The notes beneath the pieces are model-generated. The model saw only the letters and a program-made list of their open reading frames with translations. It was not told the DNA's origin and made no database searches. This document shows positions 8,879 to 18,041 of a stretch of DNA of 64,000 nucleotides, in pieces (within the stretch, counting starts at the first letter, position 1; every line of letters starts with the position of its first letter). Both the position numbers and the translations under genes were made by a program. This stretch comes from DASXVU01 sp963732855 (GTDB taxonomy: Archaea > Thermoplasmatota > Thermoplasmata > Methanomassiliicoccales > UBA472), in contig CAVTBB010000006.1 in the NCBI GenBank assembly GCA_963732855.1, positions 61,095 to 125,094 of the forward strand, read 5' to 3'.

Positions 8879-9528
8879 GACAGCCCGACTATGATGCGGT
8901 GCAGCACGTCGACCGTGATGCTCATGTTCCGTCCGGCATCTTTCAGGTGATGGTAGATCTCACGTTTCTTCATGGCGGAGATGGGGTCGTTCTCTCCGAA
9001 CACCAAGGCCATGTTCCGGACATAAGTCTTCTCGATGTCGTGCTCATACTCACGTAGGCGCCGGATCAACTTCTCGGCCTCATGCGGCCGATCTTTCAGG
9101 AGGGAGACACATCGGGCCACCAGTTCTGTTCCATCCAGCAGCGATCGGGCCATGCTCATGGTGGCCACGTCCGGTTTGACGCTGAACGCCTTCATCTCAT
9201 AGGCCGTCGACATGGAAAAATTGAGGATATGGTCCATCTGCCTAGATATGGTATAAATGTCCTGGCGGTCGAAGGGGGTGGAGAACGCCTCCTGGAGCAG
9301 CCGCTCCATTTCCAGGCGCAATTCATCCCCCTTGTTCTCCTCCGTGATCAGGTCGATCGGCTCCGAAGTGGCGCCCGTCTCGAGCCAGGAGATCAAGGTC
9401 TTTACCCCAACCGCCGTTTGATCGGCCTGCTTGCTAAGCATGCCGTAGAAATCATAATCGGTCGGGAACATCATGTCCAGTACACCGCGCCGTTTATTGT
9501 TATTGCCCTTCTTTGACGATTCCTCCAT
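8875..9528 (-). CDS. DUF47 family phosphate transport accessory protein (PhoU-like)
   Basis: The 217-residue all-helical protein matches the DUF47/TIGR00153 family, distant PhoU relatives that accompany Pit transporters. It has N-terminal DYDFYGMLSKQA, a central TISRQMDHIL, and C-terminal EHDIEKTY and KDAGRNMS, which carry the metal-binding E/D-x-x-x-D pattern. It lies 10 bp after the Pit gene on the same strand and so is surely co-transcribed with it. It likely modulates phosphate uptake. Its end overlaps the end of the convergent response regulator by four bases. Confidence 0.9.
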   Translation of the reverse strand: MEESSKKGNNNKRRGVLDMMFPTDYDFYGMLSKQADQTAVGVKTLISWLETGATSEPIDLITEENKGDELRLEMERLLQEAFSTPFDRQDIYTISRQMDHILNFSMSTAYEMKAFSVKPDVATMSMARSLLDGTELVARCVSLLKDRPHEAEKLIRRLREYEHDIEKTYVRNMALVFGENDPISAMKKREIYHHLKDAGRNMSITVDVLHRIIVGLS

Positions 9529-9538
9529 GTGCCATCCC

Positions 9539-10576
9539 TCAGATGTTCAAACCGACTTTCAATATGATATAGATGAGTCCGGAGACCACCGCGGTCAGCG
9601 GCATCGTCAGGAGCCACGAGACCACCATATCTTTTCCGACCGACCACTTCACCATCCTGGCATTATCAGCCGCACCTACCCCGATGATGCTCGAGGCCAC
9701 CGCATGTGTCGATGATACCGGTGCCCCCGCCGCTGTGGACAGTAGGATGGCCGAGGTCGAGGCCACCTGTGAGTCGAAGCTGTGTATCGGCCGGATATGG
9801 AATATCCTGCGACCTAATGTCTTCATGATCGTCCATCCCCCTCCTAGTGTGCCGACGGTCATGGCTATGGCGCTTGCCAGCATAACCCAGAGCGGAATGG
9901 TGGTGTCCGATGCCCATCCCGCCGAGGCAATGACCAGCACCATCATGCCCATGGCTTTCTGCGCGTCGTTGGCACCGTGACTGAATGCCAGTAGACCAGA
10001 CGTGACATACTGTGACATCATGAGCGGCCGGTTGATGCTCCGTTTGGCGTTCCGCAGAAGGACCCTGGTTATCTTGAGCATAAGGAACCCACCAGCAAAA
10101 CCGATGCCGACCGAAATGAACAGGAAGAGCACGACCTTGGTGATCCCTACCATATGTCCAGCGGACAAGAGCTCGTCCAGTCCCCAGTTCACTTGGTCGA
10201 AACCAGCGGCTGCGATGCCTGCCCCCATCATCCCTCCGACCAATGCATGGGTCGACGAGGATGGAATCCCCCAGATCCAGGTTATCAGGTTCCAGGCCAC
10301 AGCACCCACCAGGGTCGAGAATATCACATAGACCAACACGTTGCCCAGCGGGATGGAAAGGAGGTTGAGCATGGTAAGCGCAACCGCCGTGCCTCCTAGC
10401 ATGGCCCCGGCAAAACCCCAGACCGAGGCCAGAACGACCGCTCTGCGGGGCGAGGCCGCTCCGCACGCTATCATCGTCGCGACCGTCGAACTGGCATCAT
10501 GGAACCCGTTGGTGAGTGCGAACGTCAAGGCGAGAATGATCGCCGCGACTGCGAAAACGAAAAGAACGAGCTCCAT
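9539..10576 (-). CDS. pitA: Inorganic phosphate transporter, Pit family
   Basis: The 345-residue integral membrane protein has about ten TM helices and the duplicated Pit signature: NGFHDASSTVATMI near the N-terminus and FSHGANDAQKAMGMM in the second half. It also has the serine-rich PSSSTHALVGG and PVSSTHAVASS loops. Pit proteins carry metal-phosphate across the membrane with H+ or Na+. It forms a two-gene operon with the DUF47 accessory gene downstream. Confidence 0.93.
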   Translation of the reverse strand: MELVLFVFAVAAIILALTFALTNGFHDASSTVATMIACGAASPRRAVVLASVWGFAGAMLGGTAVALTMLNLLSIPLGNVLVYVIFSTLVGAVAWNLITWIWGIPSSSTHALVGGMMGAGIAAAGFDQVNWGLDELLSAGHMVGITKVVLFLFISVGIGFAGGFLMLKITRVLLRNAKRSINRPLMMSQYVTSGLLAFSHGANDAQKAMGMMVLVIASAGWASDTTIPLWVMLASAIAMTVGTLGGGWTIMKTLGRRIFHIRPIHSFDSQVASTSAILLSTAAGAPVSSTHAVASSIIGVGAADNARMVKWSVGKDMVVSWLLTMPLTAVVSGLIYIILKVGLNI

Positions 10577-10725
10577 CTGACCCAGATTGTGTTTAGCATG
10601 CTCATAATGCTTGCCGTCTCTACTGACGACCTAAGATTCGAGGAATGATCGGGAACAAGCAGATAAACCATGAACACAAATCAATCCTGCGATGATTCGG
10701 ACAAAGGGATGGCTGGTACGGTGAG

Positions 10726-11754
10726 ATGATGGACGCGAGGGAGCGGTTCTTGAACACGATGACAGGACTGGAGACGGACAGGATGCCTGCCGCCTGTCCG
10801 CTCCAGACAGGCACGCTGGACCTGATGAGGCTTTCCGACGCATATTGGCCGGAGGCGCATCGGGACGCGAAGAAGATGGCTTTGCTGTCGTTAGCGGCCA
10901 GCACCTATGCGGGCGTGGAGAGCGCCCGTCTGCCGTTCGACATTGCGCTGGATGCGGAAGCCCTCGGGGCTAAGATCAGTTACGCAGACCAAGTGACAGC
11001 GCCTTTCGTGATGGAATCACCGATCAGTTCATTGGACGATGTAAGGAACCTCGACGTTCCGGAAGTACGGGATGCGGGGCGGGTATCGGTCGTCGATGAG
11101 GCTATCGCCATCATCAAACGCATGAGGCCGGACCTGCCAATCGTGGTCACCGTCCACGCACCATTTACGCTATCTTCCCAGCTGAGGGGCGAGGATAAGG
11201 TAATATTAGATCTGGCGGCCAAACCGGAACGCTATCGCGACCTTGTCGACTTCATAGCCCGATGGAGTTCCTTCATATCCACCCATTTCATCGGATCCGG
11301 GGCGGACACCGTCATGATGGTGGATGGGGAAGCGGACGATTCCATCCTTGGTCCCGAGCTTTACGAGAGCTTCGCGCTCCCTGGGCAGAGAAAGGTTGCC
11401 GAGGCGGTAAAGGGGGCAGGGGCACCATCCATATTGCACATCTGTGGAGACATCCGCCTGTCCGTGGAAATGATGGTCCGCTCAGGGGTCGATGCCATCA
11501 GCATCGGCCAAGGGATGAGTGTCCCCACGATCAAGGATATCGTGAATGATAGGTGCAGAGTGATCGGCAACATCGATCCGAGCAAAGTGCTCCTCAACGG
11601 GACGGCCAAGGAGATCGGGGCGGAAGTCAAAAGATGTGTGAAAGAAGGTGCGGATATTGCGGCACCAGGCTGCGGGCTATCGCCCAAAACGCCGCTGGAG
11701 AACCTGCAGGCGATGACAGACGCGGTCAGAAAGTACGGGAGGAAGGGCCAATAG
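10726..11754 (+). CDS. MtaA/MtbA-type methylcobamide:coenzyme M methyltransferase (uroporphyrinogen decarboxylase fold)
   Basis: The 342-residue URO-D superfamily protein retains the zinc motif of methylcobamide:CoM methyltransferases: LHICGD (His-x-Cys) followed much later by the third ligand Cys in AAPGCGLSPKTP. True HemE lacks this. Such enzymes move a methyl group from a methylated corrinoid protein to coenzyme M in methylotrophic methanogenesis. MtaA, MtbA and MtsA-like roles cannot be separated here, because no corrinoid protein or substrate-specific methyltransferase gene is nearby. A GGTGAG sequence just before the tandem ATGs is a plausible ribosome site. Confidence 0.85.
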   Translation: MMDARERFLNTMTGLETDRMPAACPLQTGTLDLMRLSDAYWPEAHRDAKKMALLSLAASTYAGVESARLPFDIALDAEALGAKISYADQVTAPFVMESPISSLDDVRNLDVPEVRDAGRVSVVDEAIAIIKRMRPDLPIVVTVHAPFTLSSQLRGEDKVILDLAAKPERYRDLVDFIARWSSFISTHFIGSGADTVMMVDGEADDSILGPELYESFALPGQRKVAEAVKGAGAPSILHICGDIRLSVEMMVRSGVDAISIGQGMSVPTIKDIVNDRCRVIGNIDPSKVLLNGTAKEIGAEVKRCVKEGADIAAPGCGLSPKTPLENLQAMTDAVRKYGRKGQ

Positions 11755-11862
11755 CATCCACGATCTACCGGGTCTCATATGAGAGTGTACGGAACCCAGC
11801 ATAAAAATAGTTGAAATAAGGCGACCGATATCTCGATTGATTGATAATCAGAGGAAGACCCG

Positions 11863-12663
11863 ATGCTAAACCAGCAACTCTCCGATGCGTTCATTTCCTT
11901 GAGGAACAAGCACCCCCTCGTTCACCATATCACGAACTACGTCACTGTCAACGATTGTGCGAACATCACCTTGTGCATAGGTGGGGCACCGGTGATGGCG
12001 GATGCCGCTGAAGAGGTCTGCGAGATGGTATCGATGGCCAGCTCTCTAGTCCTGAACATTGGCACGCTGAATGAGCGGCAGGTGGAATCGATGATGCTGG
12101 CGGGGAGACAGGCCAATGAGCGCGGCATCCCGATAGTTCTCGACCCGGTGGGTGCAGGCGCCACTCGATACCGGACCGAAACGGTACATCGACTGATGGA
12201 CCAGCTGGATATTTCGATCATCAAGGGAAACGCAGGAGAGATCGGGGTTCTGGCGGGGACAGGCGGTATCGTTCGCGGTGTCGATTCTGCCGGCATCACA
12301 GGCGACCCGCTCATCATCACCAGGGAACTGGCTAGATCCTCGGGGAGCGTCGTCATCCTGAGCGGGCCGACCGACATCGTGAGCAACGGGGACACGACCA
12401 TACTGGTCGAAAACGGTCATGATCTGATGGGGAAGATCTCCGGCACCGGCTGCATGGCCTCATCCATCGTCGGCGCATTCGCAGGGGCTTCAAAGGACCT
12501 GCTGGTCGGTTCTGTCGCGGCCCTGGCCGCTTTCGGCATTGCCGGAGAGAACGCCTCCAGGAGAGCCTATTCTCCCTACTCTTTCAAGGTCGCCCTGTTC
12601 GACGAGACCTCTCTGCTCACTCCGGAATCCCTCGCTGACCGGTCGAAAATGAGGACTGGTTAG
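11863..12663 (+). CDS. thiM: Hydroxyethylthiazole kinase
   Basis: ThiM phosphorylates 4-methyl-5-(2-hydroxyethyl)thiazole with ATP for thiamine salvage. The 266-residue ribokinase-like fold has the family's HHITNYVTVNDCAN near residue 20, LDPVGAGATRYR, IIKGNAGEIGVL and the catalytic GTGCMASS near residue 195. It abuts thiE with no gap, forming a salvage operon. I searched the leader (11755-11862) for TPP-riboswitch signatures such as CTGAGA and found none. Confidence 0.95.
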   Translation: MLNQQLSDAFISLRNKHPLVHHITNYVTVNDCANITLCIGGAPVMADAAEEVCEMVSMASSLVLNIGTLNERQVESMMLAGRQANERGIPIVLDPVGAGATRYRTETVHRLMDQLDISIIKGNAGEIGVLAGTGGIVRGVDSAGITGDPLIITRELARSSGSVVILSGPTDIVSNGDTTILVENGHDLMGKISGTGCMASSIVGAFAGASKDLLVGSVAALAAFGIAGENASRRAYSPYSFKVALFDETSLLTPESLADRSKMRTG

Positions 12664-13290
12664 ATGAGATTCGGACTTTATGTCATCACTGATGAGGGGA
12701 TATCGCATGGCCTCAGTCATGTGCAGGTGGCAAGGCAGGCCGCTGAGGGTGGGGCGGATGTCGTCCAGCTAAGGGATAAAGCCCGCACCAGCAAGGACCT
12801 TCTCTCCATAGCATTGCAGATCAGGGAGGTCACACGATCCGCCGGTATCACTTTCATTATCAATGACCGTTTGGACCTGGCCCTAGCCTCAGGCGCTGAT
12901 GGTGTTCACCTGGGACAAGAGGATCTGCCTATCCCGTTCGCCAGGAAGGTTTCCGGAAAGGGTTTCATCATCGGCACATCGGTGAGGACCGTGGAAGAGG
13001 CTATGATCGCTGAGACCGAAGGGGCGGACTACATTGCGCTCAGTCCCATCTTCAACACATCGACCAAGTCTGACGCCGGTCCAGGAAAGGGTTTGGAAAT
13101 GCTGAAACGGATCAAATCGGCGGTCTCTATTCCTGTGATCGCCATTGGGGGAATAGGCAAGGGCAACGTCCGCCAGGTCATGGATGCAGGTGCGGATGGC
13201 GTCGCGGTCATCTCTGCCGTCGTCGGTCAGAAAGACATCGTCAAGGCGACGGCGGAAATGCGTTCGCTCATCTATCAGACAAAGAAGTGA
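12664..13290 (+). CDS. thiE: Thiamine-phosphate synthase
   Basis: ThiE joins HMP-PP and the thiazole phosphate made by ThiM to give thiamine phosphate. The 208-residue TIM barrel contains VVQLRDKARTSKDLL, FIINDRLDLALASGADGVHLGQED, the ALSPIFNTSTKSDAGPGKG loop, and AIGGIGKGNV for phosphate binding. The ATG follows the thiM stop directly (TAG-ATG), so the two are translated together. Length is normal. Confidence 0.96.
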   Translation: MRFGLYVITDEGISHGLSHVQVARQAAEGGADVVQLRDKARTSKDLLSIALQIREVTRSAGITFIINDRLDLALASGADGVHLGQEDLPIPFARKVSGKGFIIGTSVRTVEEAMIAETEGADYIALSPIFNTSTKSDAGPGKGLEMLKRIKSAVSIPVIAIGGIGKGNVRQVMDAGADGVAVISAVVGQKDIVKATAEMRSLIYQTKK

Positions 13291-13416
13291 TGCCATGCAG
13301 AGCCAAACTATGCCACCATTTCTCTTTGATAGATAGCGAACACATCAATCATGTCCCCCAGCGGATTCGAAATCCATTTAATATGGAGTCAGGCAATCTG
13401 AGGTTGAGTGTGTTGG

Positions 13417-14574
13417 ATGAACCTGAGAGTCAGTGACCGTTCCAAGCTCATCGTCCAGTCCGAGATCAGGAATATGACGATCGAGTGCAATAGGATCAAG
13501 GGGATCAACCTGGCGCAGGGCGTGTGCGATCTAGACGTTCCGGAACAGGTCATCAAGGGTGCAGAGGATGGAATGAGGGAGGGGTTCAACCTATACACCA
13601 GGTACGACGGGCTTCCGATCATCCGCGAGGCGCTGGCAAAGAAGATCTCCGCCTTCAATAAGATCAAGACGGACCCGGAGAAGAACATAATCGTCTCCGC
13701 CGGGGCAACCGGTGCATTCTACTGTACCTGCATGGCTTTGCTCAATCCGGGAGACGAAGTGATCGTCATCGAGCCATACTATGGTTATCATGTCAACACA
13801 CTATTGGCGGTCGGAGCGATTCCGGTATTTGCCCGTTTAGATCCGCCCGATTGGAAGTTCCGTACGGAGATGCTAGAGCCGCTGATTACGGAAAGGACCA
13901 AGGGTGTGATCGTAAACACGCCCGGTAATCCATCTGGAAAGGTGTTCACCAGAGAGGAGATCGACCAACTGGCCGATTTCGCCGTAGAGAAGGATATCTT
14001 CATTTTCACTGACGAGATATACGAATACTTCGTTTTCGACGACAGGAAGCACATCTCCCCCGGTTCAGTAGCGAAGATCGCGGACCGGACGATCACGATC
14101 TCCGGCTATTCGAAGACCTTCAGCATCACCGGATGGCGCATCGGGTATTGCGTGGCGAATGAGGAATGGGCTAGGATGATTGGCTACGTCAACGATCTGG
14201 TGTACGTCTGTGCCCCATCCCCTCTCCAGGTGGGCGTGGCAAAAGGAGTGGCCTCTTTGCCCCAGTCATATTACGACGATGTTTGCCGTTCCTATGAGGA
14301 GAAAAGGCGGCAGATCTGTGACACGCTTCACGACGCCGGTCTCGAACCATATGTCCCGGAAGGCTCATACTATGTACTGGCGAACGTCAGTTCGGTGCCT
14401 GGAAGGGACAGCAAGGAACGGGCGATGTACATACTAAAAAGGACGGGGATCGCAAGCGTCCCGGGCAGGGCATTCTATCATGACGATGCGGGTGAAGATC
14501 TGGTTAGGTTCTGTTTCGCCAAGAGGGATGATGTCCTGGATCGGGCTTGTGATAATATATGCAAGATGAAATGA
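13417..14574 (+). CDS. Class I/II aminotransferase
   Basis: The 385-residue fold-type I PLP enzyme shows INLAQGVCDLDVP, YTRYDGLPIIREALA, GATGAFYC, the aspartate in FIFTDEIYEYF, and the Schiff-base lysine in SGYSKTFSITGWRIGY, followed by the C-terminal arginine region LVRFCFAK. It resembles archaeal aspartate, kynurenine or branched-chain aminotransferases; the amino donor cannot be fixed. A GTG lies three codons upstream (13408). The TATA-like tttaatatgg at about 13376-13385 fits either start, and I kept the ATG. Confidence 0.9.
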   Translation: MNLRVSDRSKLIVQSEIRNMTIECNRIKGINLAQGVCDLDVPEQVIKGAEDGMREGFNLYTRYDGLPIIREALAKKISAFNKIKTDPEKNIIVSAGATGAFYCTCMALLNPGDEVIVIEPYYGYHVNTLLAVGAIPVFARLDPPDWKFRTEMLEPLITERTKGVIVNTPGNPSGKVFTREEIDQLADFAVEKDIFIFTDEIYEYFVFDDRKHISPGSVAKIADRTITISGYSKTFSITGWRIGYCVANEEWARMIGYVNDLVYVCAPSPLQVGVAKGVASLPQSYYDDVCRSYEEKRRQICDTLHDAGLEPYVPEGSYYVLANVSSVPGRDSKERAMYILKRTGIASVPGRAFYHDDAGEDLVRFCFAKRDDVLDRACDNICKMK

Positions 14575-14739
14575 AATAGAAGGATGAAGGGTTGGGAGAC
14601 ATCCTGGTCCAGTAGGGGTTGGGGGACATCGAGATCGCCGTCCTCTATTAATTCTCCATCCGATTAAGTCGAATTTAATGGAATATCCTTGATTTAAGAA
14701 CGATATTAATAACATGCTCCAAATTTCAATTCGATCACT

Positions 14740-15043
14740 ATGGTTTATGCCAAGAGTTTCAAATGTCCAGATTGCGGCTTGACCGTCCAGGACGTTAAGG
14801 GTCCAGAGAACTAAATGCAGCACCTGATCATCCACCGCCATGGACACCGTTACAGGATGAAACGGTCCGAAGGAGACCCTAAATCGATGATGAAGTCTTC
14901 TTTTCGGCAAGAAGATCGCCTGTATCATTTGCGGATGTAGTGCCACCGATCCGGATGCCAAATACGAAAACCTGATGAGTCACATGATCATCCATCGTGA
15001 CCAAAGCCATCCCCGCTGTCAGGTGGACCGAGTTCAGACATGA
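14740..15043 (+). pseudogene. Broken two-finger C2H2-type zinc-finger protein
   Basis: From ATG 14740 the frame reads a CPDC knuckle, then hits TAA at 14812-14814. After the stop the same frame gives MQHLIIHRHGH, the matching histidine half of a C2H2 finger. A second finger follows: ACIICGCSATDP, then LMSHMIIHRDQSHPRC, ending at TGA 15041-15043. It is in a different frame, so one base is missing near 14905. Together this is a protein of about 100 residues with two small fingers, inactivated by one stop and one frameshift. A TATA-like gatattaataac precedes it by about 30 bp. Similar short C2H2 proteins are common in this archaeal group. Suppression or sequencing error would be the alternatives to true decay. 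Confidence 0.6.
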
Positions 15044-15346
15044 ATAAATGATGACCGAGGTTAGATTGAGCAAGGCATAATAACGACAAGTTCAAGCCTC
15101 AGAAATAAGTAATTGAAGATGAACGATGCCGGATAGTACCTATCGGTATCCTCCTTGACGTGTCCTGTTCGGCAGAAGAACGGCGGAGAGAAAGACTCCG
15201 CCCTTTTTCCATTCTCAGCAAATCATGAATCCTGCCGTATGACTCGAGGTCAGCCTCGGCACATGTCGACTTGTCCCATTGATGCGGTTTCTAGCGGAGC
15301 TGGTGACCATCTGGGATGTGATGCAAAGGGTCATGGTCAATCTCGA
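15044..15346. other. Intergenic region with a terminator-like hairpin
   Basis: About 300 bp with no supported gene. It holds a strong hairpin with a T tract at 15182-15208 and a smaller palindrome (cgaggtcagcctcg) near 15243. These could end a transcript that begins upstream. Confidence 0.4.
15182..15208 (+). terminator. Stem-loop followed by T tract
   Basis: GGCGGAG (15182-15188) pairs perfectly with CTCCGCC (15196-15202) across a seven-base loop, followed by CTTTTT. It looks like a bacterial intrinsic terminator, which is unusual for archaea. It would end transcripts from the zinc-finger pseudogene. Confidence 0.5.
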
Positions 15347-15769
15347 TCATTGCTGACGGTCCTTCAATTTATAGCCGTTGCCTTGAAAGACGGCTACCAG
15401 TTCGTCGTTCTCAAAGACCTTGACCTCATAGACCGATGTCCGTTTCGTCTCCCCGATCTTCTTTGCTATGGCCAGTAGCTTTCCCCTCGCCGGCCTGATA
15501 TACGTCATGCTGGCGAAAATGGCGACCTGAAGCTCCGGGCCCAGGTTGGATGCGATCGCGAACGCTTGGTCCGCGATGGTGAACACCGCCCCGCCGTGGG
15601 CTGATCCCAGCGCATTATGCTTATCGCTGGCGTCCATGGTGATCTGGACCTCTCCGGCATCCGAGATGCTTAACAGTTCTATGCCAAAATCGCGAATGAA
15701 CGGTGCATCATTGATCCCGCGGATCCGTTCCCTGATCCATTCTGGGAGCTCAATCTTGTCAAGGTCCAT
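15347..15769 (-). CDS. PaaI-type hotdog-fold thioesterase
   Basis: The 140-residue hotdog protein has the PaaI signature HNALGSAHGGAVFTIADQAF (about residues 55-75), in which the conserved HGG and the following acidic residue form the active site. A second strand MTYIRPARGKLLAIA follows. These enzymes hydrolyse acyl- or aryl-CoA esters; the substrate is unknown. I prefer ATG 15769, preceded by AGGTGAT at good spacing, over a GTG four codons upstream. It is transcribed divergently from the acetyltransferase at 15951. Confidence 0.88.
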   Translation of the reverse strand: MDLDKIELPEWIRERIRGINDAPFIRDFGIELLSISDAGEVQITMDASDKHNALGSAHGGAVFTIADQAFAIASNLGPELQVAIFASMTYIRPARGKLLAIAKKIGETKRTSVYEVKVFENDELVAVFQGNGYKLKDRQQ

Positions 15770-15950
15770 AGAACCGATCACCTATATGTTGGTTAAATGC
15801 CACACTGTTCTTAATCATTAGGCCGACACCGGCGATTATAGCGTCAGTAGATGTAATATGACCCGAACATCTTGGTCGACGAATGTCGTTAACGTTAATT
15901 ATCACCAATCCATCCACCAATACCATATCATTGCATATGAGGCTTAAACA

Positions 15951-16427
15951 ATGGAAATATCGATGGTTAAGGTCAACAGCGGCAACGTCGACGATCTTGC
16001 AAGGATGGTCACAGAGCTTGCCGTGTTCGAGCACCTGGAGCCCCCGACCCACGAGGCGGTGGACCGCCTGCGGAAGGACGTGGTTTCGGAAACCCCCTAT
16101 TTCCATGCCTATATCGCCTGCAACGCACAGGGGGACCAGGTCGGTTATGTGTTCTTCTTTTTCACATACTCCACCTTGCTGGCTAAACCCACCTTGTTCA
16201 TTGAGGACATCTACGTGGTTGAGAGGTACCGTCGGCACGGCATCGGGCGGAGATTACTGGCATTTTGTGCGGCCGAGGCCAAGCGCCGGGATTGCGGAAG
16301 AATGGACTGGAACGTGCTGGATTGGAATTCCAAGGCGATAAGCTTCTATCAAAGCTGTGGAGCCACCGTCCATACAGAGTGGAGCATGGTGCGGCTCAAG
16401 GAAGATGCTTTCAAGAATCTGCTCTGA
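15951..16427 (+). CDS. GNAT-family N-acetyltransferase
   Basis: The 158-residue GNAT fold has the acetyl-CoA motif A region VVERYRRHGIGRRLL (about 95-110), preceded by FIEDIYV, and the motif B tail WNVLDWNSKAISFYQSCGA. The pattern FIEDIYV...RxHGIG...W.VLDWN is that of the spermidine/thialysine acetyltransferase (SAT-like) branch, so a diamine or thialysine substrate is possible. A TATA-like accatatcat sits about 27 bp before the ATG. Confidence 0.9.
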   Translation: MEISMVKVNSGNVDDLARMVTELAVFEHLEPPTHEAVDRLRKDVVSETPYFHAYIACNAQGDQVGYVFFFFTYSTLLAKPTLFIEDIYVVERYRRHGIGRRLLAFCAAEAKRRDCGRMDWNVLDWNSKAISFYQSCGATVHTEWSMVRLKEDAFKNLL

Positions 16428-16488
16428 GACCGGTTCGAGCACATCCTAACTAGGTAATTGTCTGGGCCCTTCCTGATTATTGCTGTGG

Positions 16489-16773
16489 TCATCGCGGCGC
16501 AAGCGTGCTGATCAATATCTTGCAGATGGGGCAAACGACCACATCGATCTTCTTGTGATTGACCGCCTTCCTTTCATAATCGCATAGGTTCACGAGCTTG
16601 TGATCGACTACCTTGGAGTCCTTGAGCCCTCCGCCTTCCTTGACGTAGAGCGTCCTGAACTCATAGCCCTCAAACGATTTCATGCCCATCAGCTTGCCGA
16701 TCTCGTCCGCGTTCCTACCGCATATATAACAACGTTCTTCGATACGCATATCAACATTCGCTACCGTGGACAT
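16489..16773 (-). CDS. Zinc-binding hypothetical protein (two CxxC knuckles)
   Basis: The 94-residue product has CYICGRN near the N-terminus and VVCPICKIL near the C-terminus, likely forming one zinc site. Between them is a charged segment with a third cysteine (NLCDYERK). I chose the ATG at 16773; an ATG twelve codons upstream (16809) is in frame. The family is not recognised. Nucleic-acid or protein binding is typical for such ribbons. Confidence 0.65.
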   Translation of the reverse strand: MSTVANVDMRIEERCYICGRNADEIGKLMGMKSFEGYEFRTLYVKEGGGLKDSKVVDHKLVNLCDYERKAVNHKKIDVVVCPICKILISTLAPR

Positions 16774-16809
16774 GGATATACCTGATATCTTCTGGAATGC
16801 CATGACCAT

Positions 16810-17206
16810 GATATTAAAACTTCATATGAGAGTGTTCGAGTAATGAACAGGAAAAAGGATAGGCATATGTTATAACGGCAAATCTGAAATGATAGCAGTG
16901 CTGGACCGTTTAAATATCGACCTCAACATTCTACCAAGAACTTCAAGGGTAAGACCCAACAAGCGTCGGATGGTTCTTTCGACGGAGAGTCTGGCCATTT
17001 CCTGGATCTCGTCCTTCTTCGGCAGCTTCCCGCTTGCCAGGGAGCCGCCTGGACGTTCGACCCGATTCAGCCAAGGACAAGCCGGAATCGAGTGATCTGG
17101 CAACAGGAACCATACGGCAGCAGTTTAGCCAGTTCTTGATAACGGTCTATCTAGAATGCTCAAGTGACACGGTATAGCTGTAATGGTCGGGGGCCTCATG
17201 ACCGGT
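16810..17206. other. Intergenic region with a weak minus-strand frame
   Basis: About 400 bp. A minus frame at 16870-17103 gives 77 residues with a helical basic end (VERTIRRLLGLTLEVLGRML) and no known motif; it may be a fragment. Next to the ferredoxin gene end, GCTCAAGTGA (17158-17167) and TCACTTGAGC (17207-17216) form a perfect 10-bp inverted repeat enclosing a smaller GGTC/GACC hairpin. Confidence 0.35.
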
Positions 17207-17620
17207 TCACTTGAGCAATCTATCGATCCGGTTATCGATGTAATTCAATGACCTGCGCACGATGGGATGCGGTCTTACCTCGATGGCTAAGGCGTCCCGC
17301 GGGCACAGATGAGTACATCTTGCACATCCGCGGCAGCGACGTTCATCTATGTGCGCTATGGTGTCCACGATCGAGATGGCCCCGAACCGGCAGAATCCCT
17401 TTTTGACGCAGACCCCACATCCTTTACACCGACTTTGCCGTACGATTATATGAACCCCCGGTACTCGAGCGTACCTTACTGCTAGGTTCTTCGCCATCAT
17501 TGGGATGGCATGGCCGAGATATTGGAGCTCGTTATCTTGGTTCACCAAAGGATTTTCTCCTTGCTCGATGTCTTCGATAAGTGGAGTAGTAGAACGCTTA
17601 ATAATCCTGCGGTCGACCAT
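17207..17620 (-). CDS. Two-cluster 4Fe-4S ferredoxin-like protein
   Basis: The 137-residue protein carries two ferredoxin motifs. The first, CKGCGVCVKKGFC (about 68-80), has an unusual C-x2-C-x2-C-x5-C spacing. The second, CRGCARCTHLCP (about 98-109), is typical. A basic N-terminal extension of about 60 residues and a basic C-terminal helix flank the clusters. It probably passes electrons to an unknown partner. ATG 17620 is chosen; a TTG lies four codons upstream. A 10-bp inverted repeat begins at its stop codon. Confidence 0.8.
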   Translation of the reverse strand: MVDRRIIKRSTTPLIEDIEQGENPLVNQDNELQYLGHAIPMMAKNLAVRYARVPGVHIIVRQSRCKGCGVCVKKGFCRFGAISIVDTIAHIDERRCRGCARCTHLCPRDALAIEVRPHPIVRRSLNYIDNRIDRLLK

Positions 17621-17650
17621 TCCGACCGACAATAGTACTATCTCCTACTG

Positions 17651-18041
17651 TCATTTCTGCGGCAGCATGTTACTATCTCCCACCCCGGCTCCCGGGATGG
17701 TGAAGAAGAACGTGGTCCCTTTTCCTTCCTCGGACTCGACCCATATCCGCCCACCATGTCTTTCGACGATCTTCTTCGCTATCGCCAATCCGACACCCGT
17801 ACCGGGATATGGTTCCGAGTATGCAGCCGCTGGAACATCTGGAATATCTTTCGGCGTATTCCATGTTCAGACCGATGCCGTTGTCCTTAACGCGGAAGGT
17901 CCATTCATTTGAACCGCGCGATGCGGTGATTGTTATCTCAGGCCTCTCCAAGCCATGGAACTTGATCGCTTTTCCAACCAGGTTCAGCATCAGTTGCTTC
18001 ATCTGGGATTCATCTGATGAGATGGTGGGCAATTCTCCCAC
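17651..18041 (-). pseudogene. Histidine-kinase ATPase-domain fragment with two frameshifts
   Basis: The frame starts as a kinase N box (SDESQMKQLMLNLVGKAIKFHG) and G1 box (KDNGIGLNMEYAE), then breaks. The G2 part (PGTGVGLAIAKKIVERHGG...GTTFFFTIP) continues in another frame and ends at TGA 17653-17651. Two single-base losses explain both breaks. The dimerisation/phosphorylation domain and sensors are missing upstream. The last about 150 bp are nearly identical to the 3' end of the intact kinase at 18533-20482, in inverted orientation, which shows the missing bases directly. Confidence 0.85.

Noticed and set aside
10726..11754. Uroporphyrinogen decarboxylase (HemE)
   Set aside because: The His-x-Cys...Cys zinc ligands of methylcobamide:CoM methyltransferases are present, which HemE lacks.
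11755..11862. TPP riboswitch before thiM
   Set aside because: No CTGAGA or ACCTGAT-like core in the 108-bp leader.
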